Below, in pieces: positions 58,792 through 64,000 of a stretch of 64,000 nucleotides of DNA; position 1 is the first letter of the stretch, and every line of letters starts with the position of its first letter. Source of the DNA: Hanleya hanleyi (taxonomy: Eukaryota; Mollusca; Polyplacophora; Lepidopleurida; Hanleyidae); contig JAVTVY010045324.1 of the NCBI GenBank assembly GCA_036873755.1, positions 124,001 to 188,000 of the forward strand. The letters run 5' to 3'. The notes below the pieces were generated by a model. The model worked only from the letters and a program-made list of their open reading frames with translations. It did no database searches and was not told where the DNA came from. The translations under genes and the position numbers were made by a program.

Positions 58792-59352
58792 TCACTGAGA
58801 TGGATGTTTATTCTCCGTGAAGTACCCATAGGGGTCCGGGATGGCTGGGGTCAGGGGTAGTCCGTCCATAAATACAGCCGCTGCACTCTTGGGTCTTTGT
58901 GGGGGCTCCTCCCAAATGATGAGCGGTCTGTCTTGATCTTCTTCATCTTCATCTGATGAAATGTAGATTGGGACATCTGCTAAGAAATTTCCTGGTGGAA
59001 TGGCCATGGCTGGAGGTGAAGGTGGAGGTATATCCGGAAATACCGGGGGTGGCAGATCTTCTAGAGGGAAGGGAGCGTAGGGGGGCGTTGTTGCTCGTGG
59101 TCCAGGCCGAAGAGAGCGATAATTAATGTTGTCTCCCATCACTTTATTTAACAGATGAAACCAGTTCTTTTCATTTATCGTCCCGTGGGCCGCGACCAAC
59201 AACGCCCTCACGTTGTTGGCCATCGTTGTTCCAGCTCCCTCCCCTTCTTTTAGCGTCCGCTCCCATCTCTGTAACTCCAGGTGCCAGAATCTTTTGATGT
59301 CCTGCCTCACCGCCTCTCTTTTCCGTCTTGAAATTCTGTTGCGTGTAGCCAT
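58792..59352 (-). CDS. Pro-rich protein with SIM-like motif, 186 aa
   Basis: No family recognised. Residues 1-35 are basic and helical (MATRNRISRRKREAVRQDIK), 40-80 may form a small helical domain (NNVRALLVAAHGTINEKNWF), and 84-120 are Pro-rich. Residues 128-139 (PIYISSDEDEED) match the phospho-dependent SUMO-interaction motif: hydrophobic core, then S-S and an acidic run. A Trp/Pro-rich tail follows. A TATA box lies at 59405-59413 and an AATAAA on this strand near 58735. Its position among the RING and PC4-like genes suggests a regulatory protein, perhaps acting on SUMO bodies; this is inference. Confidence 0.65.
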   Translation of the reverse strand: MATRNRISRRKREAVRQDIKRFWHLELQRWERTLKEGEGAGTTMANNVRALLVAAHGTINEKNWFHLLNKVMGDNINYRSLRPGPRATTPPYAPFPLEDLPPPVFPDIPPPSPPAMAIPPGNFLADVPIYISSDEDEEDQDRPLIIWEEPPQRPKSAAAVFMDGLPLTPAIPDPYGYFTENKHPSQ

Positions 59353-59404
59353 GTTGTTGGATCAGATTGGAAAAATTTTATGGTAAAGCTGTCAGCGGGT
59401 GTCA

Positions 59405-59413
59405 ATATATATA
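59405..59413 (-). promoter_or_regulatory. TATA box of the SIM-motif gene
   Basis: TTTATATATAT on the minus strand, about 53-60 bases before the ATG at 59352. Confidence 0.6.
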
Positions 59414-59860
59414 AACACCGTGCGGACCGCGAAGGAAGCAATCCTTTTATCCAGCTGTCGTGTGCTGGGAAATTCGGCGTGTGTTTGTTTTTATTTTATA
59501 AAAGGTTGTGCTGTTATAATAATTGCTAGTGCCCCCTATAAATTTTATTTCCAATTAAACCCAGACAAGTGAAGGTCAAGTATTTTAAAATTTTAGCCGT
59601 CTACCGCAAGACTACGTCGATATGTTATGATTTTTAGTGATTATTTTCGCCTAATGTTATAGTACGGTCGTACCTAAAATGCGCTACATTGAAAATAAAT
59701 GCATTGTCCTGGTTAAAAATTTATGACCAATATCACTGATCATCCTATACTAGTGCCCTGAAAATTTCAGCGCGTTACTCCAAAGAAAACTCTAGAAAAT
59801 TATAAAAAACAGACCCTTGGTTTCAGCGTAAGAAAAACATTCTACGTAGTTCTGTAGCCT
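59414..59860. other. divergent gap, AT-rich left part
   Basis: I see nothing I can name between the minus-strand TATA box and the 67-bp tandem array. It precedes the array in the control region shared by the divergent genes. Confidence 0.4.
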
Positions 59861-60050
59861 TTCGCTACGGTGTTTCCCCTCACGGCGGTCAGTTTTAAAA
59901 GTACCGGCGAGGTATTCTGTTAATATTTTCGCTACGGGGATTCCCCTCACGGCGGTCAGTTTTAAAAGTACCGGCGAGGTATTCTGTTAATATTTTCGCT
60001 ACGGGGATTCCCCTCACGGCGGTCAGTTTTAAAAGTACCGGCAAGGTAAT
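59861..60050. repeat. 67-bp tandem array between divergent genes
   Basis: Three units start at 59861, 59928 and 59995, the last incomplete. Each has TTCGCTACGG, CCCCTCACGGCGGTCAG, TTTTAAAAGTACCGGC and GGTATTCTG. The palindromic core GGGGATTCCCC occurs in units 2 and 3. Unit-to-unit identity is near complete. A regulatory array or origin-like element is possible. Confidence 0.9.
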
Positions 60051-60144
60051 CGGGTATTCTGTTCATAATGAATACATCGCGGTAAAAGCGTTTTGTACAC
60101 CATTTTCAATGTTGTTTTATACGTGTGAGTTCTTAATTATTTTT

Positions 60145-60282
60145 ACAGGTCTAAATGATACATATACATGTAGCGTTGTCGCAAATGTTCTCATTGTGTA
60201 TGAGCATGAATTGCACCTTATCAAAGAACAGCCGATAGAAGTAAAATTAACTATTCATTTAGCCGGAGGAAGCGTCTAAAAA
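60145..60282 (+). pseudogene. relic of a PC4-like gene
   Basis: The frame reads VLIVYEHELHLIKEQPIEVK then LTIHLAGGSV and a stop. It is close to VLLIIYEHELHLIEEHPIEV of the gene starting at 60391. Only about 35 codons remain, with no ATG in frame. ATTTTTACAG just before it resembles a splice acceptor, so a short exon cannot be ruled out. A truncated tandem duplicate is the simplest reading. Confidence 0.7.
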
Positions 60283-60347
60283 ATTAATTGCAGTGTTAAA
60301 TATTTTTTTCCCGGGGTATTTATTTACAATGAAAAATAGAATCGCAC

Positions 60348-60353
60348 TATATA
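60348..60353 (+). promoter_or_regulatory. TATA-like box of PC4-like gene 2
   Basis: TATATA about 43 bases before the ATG at 60391. Confidence 0.5.
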
Positions 60354-60390
60354 CATGTGTGTCGGGCTAATATTTTGATCATTCTTCAGT

Positions 60391-61089
60391 ATGGCATCGC
60401 CGGGCAAAGAGCTCGCGTTCTTTCAAGTCACGTCTAAGGTGCTTCTTATCATATATGAACATGAATTACACCTTATCGAGGAGCACCCGATCGAAGTGAA
60501 ATTAATTTTAAGCCTTGACGGGTGGAGGCAATTGACACGTGTCTTACAATCCAAAGAACCCGAAGTCGATTTTATGCCTGTCGGTGTGAATGTGTATCTG
60601 CGGCGGAGTAGAGAAGTTTCATTTTTTCCCCGGTTAGAGCAGTGGGGCGGTCACGGTATTGTGCTTTGGCCAGCATTATGGGCGGCGCTGAAAACTGTCA
60701 TTACCGATGTTGACGATGTACTCTTGCCGCACACCCAATCGATCATGACTCGTACCCTCACCTCGGAGTGTACCCTAATAATATATTCTGATCGCATCGA
60801 TCTCATTGATGATGATTCCCGTTGCTGGGGCTCGCCAGAGCCCGCGCGTGTGACATTATCTTCCGAAGGCTGGACGACCTTGAAACGTGTGTTATTTGGT
60901 GATTTAAATGGAGATGGCATTTACCTGGATCACGATGTATACATTTTTCGCGGTCCTTATTTTGCCCGATTGATCTCTCTCAAACGAGGCGGATTTACAC
61001 TCGATCCCGAACTATGGACGGCTTTGCAACACAGTGTGCCTGTGGTGGATAAAGTATTCTCCGCACACTATCCGCCTCTCACAGACTAG
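60391..61089 (+). CDS. tandem PC4-like protein, 232 aa
   Basis: Two similar halves. Half 1 (about 16-110) has KVLLIIYEHELHLIEE, LSLDGWRQLTRVL, VNVYLRRSREVSFFP and LWPALWAALKTVI. Half 2 (about 120-223) has CTLIIYSDRIDLIDD, LSSEGWTTLKRVL, HDVYIFRGPYFARLI and LDPELWTALQHSV. Each half shows the strand-strand...L-x-x-x-x-W-x-x-L pattern of PC4-type ssDNA-binding domains. Overall similarity to cellular PC4 is weak, so the name is tentative. No nuclear signal is seen. It is followed without a gap by the next gene's TATA box. The relic at 60145-60282 shows the family has duplicated here. Confidence 0.65.
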   Translation: MASPGKELAFFQVTSKVLLIIYEHELHLIEEHPIEVKLILSLDGWRQLTRVLQSKEPEVDFMPVGVNVYLRRSREVSFFPRLEQWGGHGIVLWPALWAALKTVITDVDDVLLPHTQSIMTRTLTSECTLIIYSDRIDLIDDDSRCWGSPEPARVTLSSEGWTTLKRVLFGDLNGDGIYLDHDVYIFRGPYFARLISLKRGGFTLDPELWTALQHSVPVVDKVFSAHYPPLTD

Positions 61090-61097
61090 TATAAATA
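61090..61097 (+). promoter_or_regulatory. TATA box of PC4-like gene 3
   Basis: TATAAATA begins on the base after the preceding stop codon, 61 bases before the ATG at 61151. Control sequence and coding sequence are packed tightly. Confidence 0.7.
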
Positions 61098-61150
61098 CGA
61101 GGGGAAGAGACAGAGTGTGTATCAGTTGGACATTGAGAGAGAGAGCAAGC

Positions 61151-61744
61151 ATGTCGCTACCACTACGAGCCATTTTGCCTCTTACACCGAGTGTGCGCTT
61201 ATATGTGTACGCGGATAAAATCAAACTGGCGCAAGACGCTCTATCTATTTATTGGACCCCCGCTGAAATGCTATGGAATCCGGTCACACTACAGCGTGAT
61301 GGATGGAATAAATTTAAACGGGTAATGAGCGGCGAATTGAACGGAGAACTCGTTCATCTGGATAATGCCATGTACGTGTATTTCCTACGACCCCACTGTA
61401 TACGGATAGGTCGGTACAAAGATACGCGCAGTATCAGCCTAACTCCCTCTCTGTGGGCAGCCTTGAAGAAAATAATGCCTATTGTCGATCAGTTAATGTC
61501 ACCGGACGATCGATCCCCTGAGCAATTAGCGTGGGTTCGTGCTATAGAACAGGCGTTCGCTGAACCGGGTGAAAGACTAGCAGAAATTTGTTTCTGTAAA
61601 CCAGATACTCCTACAACCGTGAAAAAAAAAGGCCTATATGTAAAGAATGCAGAGCGGCTAGAGGATCAGTATCATCCTGGGACGAGGTCGACACGGACGG
61701 GGCGAACTCAGTATCACCCCGGGAAGAGATCGACTCACCTGTGA
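61151..61744 (+). CDS. single-unit PC4-like protein, 197 aa
   Basis: The start ATG follows the TATA box; the frame is open further upstream only from a GTG. Residues 13-117 form one unit like those of the preceding gene (RLYVYADKIKLAQDALSIYW, VTLQRDGWNKFKRVMSGELN, AMYVYFLRPHCIRIGRYK, SLTPSLWAALKKIMPIVDQL). The C-terminal 70 residues are different and include a CFC and two QYHPG(T/K)RST repeats. A run of nine A lies at 61622-61630. The TGA at 61742-61744 is the only stop between this frame and the integrase, which is in the same frame, so read-through could fuse them. Confidence 0.68.
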   Translation: MSLPLRAILPLTPSVRLYVYADKIKLAQDALSIYWTPAEMLWNPVTLQRDGWNKFKRVMSGELNGELVHLDNAMYVYFLRPHCIRIGRYKDTRSISLTPSLWAALKKIMPIVDQLMSPDDRSPEQLAWVRAIEQAFAEPGERLAEICFCKPDTPTTVKKKGLYVKNAERLEDQYHPGTRSTRTGRTQYHPGKRSTHL

Positions 61745-61765
61745 CGCAGGCCAACGAAGTGCGTG

Positions 61766-62848
61766 ATGCGGCGGCAGTCGAGAAAAAAGGAGATTCACCA
61801 AGTATTAACTGATTTGTATTATAATCCAACGAGTGCAGCTGCCTATAGTGGTGTGGGGGCATTGACTCGAGCGGCCCAAGGCATTAGTCGAAGTGAAGTT
61901 CGAGACTGGTTAAAAACTCAGGACACCTACAGTCTGCATCGAGCTGCCCGACGTCATTTTCGTCGTAACCGTGTCATTGTGGGAGGGATCGACGCGCAAT
62001 GGCAGTCGGATTTAGTGGACATGAGTCGATTTGCACCTCAAAATGATGGATACCGCTACATATTGACCTGTATCGATATTCTATCCAAATATGCCTGGGT
62101 GCTGCCCGTGCGTACCAAAACAGGAGAGAATCTCATAGCAGCGTTTCAGCAGATTTTCAAGACGGGGCGCAAACCTCTTTATTTACAAACAGATGAAGGC
62201 ACAGAATTTCTCAACCGACCCTTTCAAGCCTTTCTTAAGAAAAACAAGGTATTTTTTTTTCACACGTACAATGAGACGAAAGCATCGGTAGTGGAACGCT
62301 TTAATCGTACCTTCAAAGGCCGCATGTACAAATATTTTACGGCTCAAAACACGCGACGCTACCTGGATGTACTCTCTCAACTGGTGCAAGGCTACAATCG
62401 GGCTTATCATCGCAGTATCCAGCGAGCGCCCCGTACTGTGACAGAACGCAACGAACATCAAGTCCGTGCTACGCTGTACTCCTACAGTCCACCCTTGACG
62501 GCCCCCCGTTACAAACGGGGAGATACGGTACGGATCAGTAAAGTGAAAGGCCAATTTGAGAAAGGATATTTACCCAACTGGAGTGACGAACATTTTGTCA
62601 TCGTGCGCCATAAACCTCGACAACCCCACGTCTATGAACTGGAAGATCTACAAGGCGAGAGACTGCAAGGCACGTTTTACGAGACAGAATTACAACCCAT
62701 AGTGAAAACACCGAAAGACTACTATACGGTGGAAAAGATTTTGAAAACGGAACGGCGACGTGGGATTCCCTATCATTTCGTCAAATGGCAAGGCTGGCCT
62801 CGTTCCTTTAATTCCTGGGTGTCCGGTCGTGACATGAAACGTCTATAA
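61766..62848 (+). CDS. INT: Polinton integrase with chromodomain, 360 aa
   Basis: Retroviral-type (rve) integrase. D82 (WQSDLVDM), D143 (LQTDEGTEF) and E178 (VVERFNR) give an exact D-x34-E spacing, the D,D35E triad. The N-terminal region (LTDLYYNPTSAAAYSGVGAL) and an SH3-like part near 247-312 (KRGDTVRISKVKGQF) are as in Polintons. A chromodomain closes the protein (about 318-356; YYTVEKIL, FVKWQGWP), and could guide insertion to modified chromatin. The length is full and no break is seen. The ATG at 61766 follows a GTG codon that also keeps the frame open. All three catalytic residues are present, so it may be active; expression is unknown. Confidence 0.93.
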   Translation: MRRQSRKKEIHQVLTDLYYNPTSAAAYSGVGALTRAAQGISRSEVRDWLKTQDTYSLHRAARRHFRRNRVIVGGIDAQWQSDLVDMSRFAPQNDGYRYILTCIDILSKYAWVLPVRTKTGENLIAAFQQIFKTGRKPLYLQTDEGTEFLNRPFQAFLKKNKVFFFHTYNETKASVVERFNRTFKGRMYKYFTAQNTRRYLDVLSQLVQGYNRAYHRSIQRAPRTVTERNEHQVRATLYSYSPPLTAPRYKRGDTVRISKVKGQFEKGYLPNWSDEHFVIVRHKPRQPHVYELEDLQGERLQGTFYETELQPIVKTPKDYYTVEKILKTERRRGIPYHFVKWQGWPRSFNSWVSGRDMKRL

Positions 62849-62892
62849 ATGCTAACGCCTATCATCCCCGCCTTCAGTGTAGGATTTGTATC

Positions 62893-63438
62893 ATGGATAG
62901 TATACGTCTACCCGTACTGTTACGAACTCGAAAAGCACAAGTCGGTACTGTGTTGTGTCTAGTCGTGGTTCTGGGTACGTTATTTACCGGTGTGTTCTAC
63001 GATTTATCGTACGTGATATCCTGTTTCAACACTCTGCGTTCTTCATCAACCACTACGCCGACACGGCCTACTCCAGCCAAGACGTTAAGGGTGCACCACG
63101 TATCAACCCAGACCCTACCGTCTACTCCAGCCATCACTACTACTACTACTACGTTACCCTTTACTCGCTACATCGACCTATCCACCACCACCTTCACGCC
63201 CCGTACGACGACTCCACATCATCCGTCATCAACCCTGAGAAGCGACAACGACCAGCCTTCCACCACTACTTCATCACCCACACCTAGTACCACCCACACG
63301 GTGCTCAACAGTTTTGCAGTGGATCCCCGTGAATCACGCCGTTTACCTCCACAACGGTATCCCTTCGACTACGATTCCCGGTGGAACCCCCGACAACAAT
63401 GGTGGGCTTCTAACCGTCGAGCGCAAATCACCAAATAA
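62893..63438 (+). CDS. single-pass Thr-rich membrane protein, 181 aa
   Basis: Residues 1-15 are basic, 17-38 form one hydrophobic segment (VGTVLCLVVVLGTLFTGVFY), 48-140 are very rich in Thr, Pro and Ser (mucin-like, likely O-glycosylated if outside), and 150-181 are aromatic and basic (RYPFDYDSRWNPRQQWW). The ORF lies 44 bases after the integrase and 3 bases before the ATPase, in the ATPase frame. No family recognised. The repeated Thr codons give long shadow frames. It could be a virion surface or entry-related protein, or a membrane anchor; this is a guess from topology. Confidence 0.7.
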   Translation: MDSIRLPVLLRTRKAQVGTVLCLVVVLGTLFTGVFYDLSYVISCFNTLRSSSTTTPTRPTPAKTLRVHHVSTQTLPSTPAITTTTTTLPFTRYIDLSTTTFTPRTTTPHHPSSTLRSDNDQPSTTTSSPTPSTTHTVLNSFAVDPRESRRLPPQRYPFDYDSRWNPRQQWWASNRRAQITK

Positions 63439-63441
63439 ACT

Positions 63442-64000
63442 ATGGACCCACGATGGCAGCATCCCTTCACGTGCCTCATCGCTGGACCGACCGGGTCGGG
63501 AAAATCACATTTTGTTCAACGTCTCATCCAACATGGGTCCGCCCTGATTTCACCGCCTCTAGCTCGTATCCTGTGGTGTTATGGCGCTTGGCAGCCCGCG
63601 TACGAGGCACTGGCCCGTGTCCCAGGACTCACCTTAGTGGAAGGCTTACCGCCTGAGGAACTACCCCCAGACACCTTGGTCGTGGTAGACGATCTCATGA
63701 CGGAAACGGACAGTCGAATCACCCGGCTCTTTACCAAAGGCAGCCATCATCGTCGATTGAGCATTATCTACATCGTACAGAATCTTTTCAGTAAAAATAA
63801 AGAACACCGGAACATTAGTTTGAATGCTCAGTATGTGGTGTTATTCAAAAACCCCAGAGACGCGTCACAAATTACCCACCTAGCTCAACAGATGTACCCT
63901 AAGAACACGGCCTTTGTACGAGAAGCCTTTGAAGATGCCACCCAACCTGCTCACGGCTATCTCCTCATCGACTTGAAACAAGACACGCCCTCCCCCCTGC
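63442..64000 (+). CDS. A32/FtsK-type genome-packaging ATPase (partial)
   Basis: The ATG at 63442 opens a frame that runs to the window end (186 codons seen). Walker A is GPTGSGKS (residues 15-22), Walker B is LVVVDD (79-84). A conserved block with IIYIVQNLF and YVVLFKNPRDASQI follows, as in the packaging ATPases of Polintons and adintoviruses, which pump DNA into capsids. No break is seen in the visible part. Only a TAA and three bases separate it from the membrane-protein gene, so termination-reinitiation or separate transcripts would be needed. The C-terminus is not in the window. Confidence 0.9.
   Translation, partial: MDPRWQHPFTCLIAGPTGSGKSHFVQRLIQHGSALISPPLARILWCYGAWQPAYEALARVPGLTLVEGLPPEELPPDTLVVVDDLMTETDSRITRLFTKGSHHRRLSIIYIVQNLFSKNKEHRNISLNAQYVVLFKNPRDASQITHLAQQMYPKNTAFVREAFEDATQPAHGYLLIDLKQDTPSPL

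Larger units (their letters stand above)
52700..64000 (+). mobile_element. Polinton/Maverick (adintovirus-like) element, left part
   Basis: Hallmark genes are a D,D35E integrase with chromodomain (61766) and an A32/FtsK-type ATPase (63442), the pair that defines Polintons, alongside an accessory module at 53.5-61.7 kb. Capsid, protease and pPolB genes are expected outside the window. The left boundary is not proven. I place it between the LINE homology (to ~52650) and the minisatellite (from ~52778). Terminal inverted repeats cannot be checked, because the other end is not in the window. Nearly all viral frames are intact, so the insertion looks young. Confidence 0.8.

Noticed and set aside
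62955..63547. Overlapping frames beside the membrane protein
   Set aside because: They arise from the Thr/Pro codon bias of the real frame and overlap the ATPase start.

Overview
This window looks like animal nuclear DNA, most likely from a mollusc. It has intron-split extracellular-domain exons with GT/AG borders, many interspersed repeats of types I associate with mollusc genomes (a tandem element opening with a TAGCTCATCTGG-like motif, a 5S-rRNA-derived SINE), and several families of DNA transposon. The species cannot be read from the sequence.

Region 1 (1-17.7 kb) is intergenic or intronic and repeat-rich. It holds a LINE 3' fragment, a 157-bp tandem array, a 70-bp array with 280-bp higher-order structure, TGGTGTT satellite elements, a 5S-derived SINE and a TTAA-flanked TIR element. 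I see no convincing gene here.

Region 2 (17.7-51.8 kb, + strand) carries 15 phase 1-1 exons of one large secreted or membrane-anchored multi-EGF gene: 13 six-cysteine EGF-like modules, mostly with calcium-binding signatures, and two Cys-rich GCC2/GCC3 (ephrin-receptor-like) modules, 651 codons in all. Neither end of the gene is in view. Its introns hold a 3.0-kb inverted palindrome (26.37-29.40 kb), a Harbinger element broken by a foldback insertion, a TA-flanked TIR element, a foldback element and further duplicated blocks.

Region 3 (about 52.7-64 kb) is the accessory end of a Polinton/Maverick (adintovirus-like) endogenous element, apparently inserted beside or into a LINE remnant. It continues past the window. 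From left to right: a 13-copy minisatellite whose unit contains a YY1-type motif; a TATA box; a nuclear-type protein with two PC4-like units (+); an IAP-type RING protein (-); a second RING protein (+); a Pro-rich protein with a SUMO-interaction-like motif (-); two further PC4-like genes (+) and a relic of one of them; a D,D35E integrase with a C-terminal chromodomain (+); a single-pass Thr-rich membrane protein (+); and an A32/FtsK-type packaging ATPase (+, cut by the window edge). The accessory genes form alternating convergent and divergent pairs. Divergent gaps carry tandem repeats, convergent gaps carry hairpins, and most genes have their own TATA box. My reading is an early module (DNA-binding, ubiquitin-ligase and SUMO-linked proteins) placed ahead of the integration and packaging genes. 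That functional reading is inference from domains and layout.
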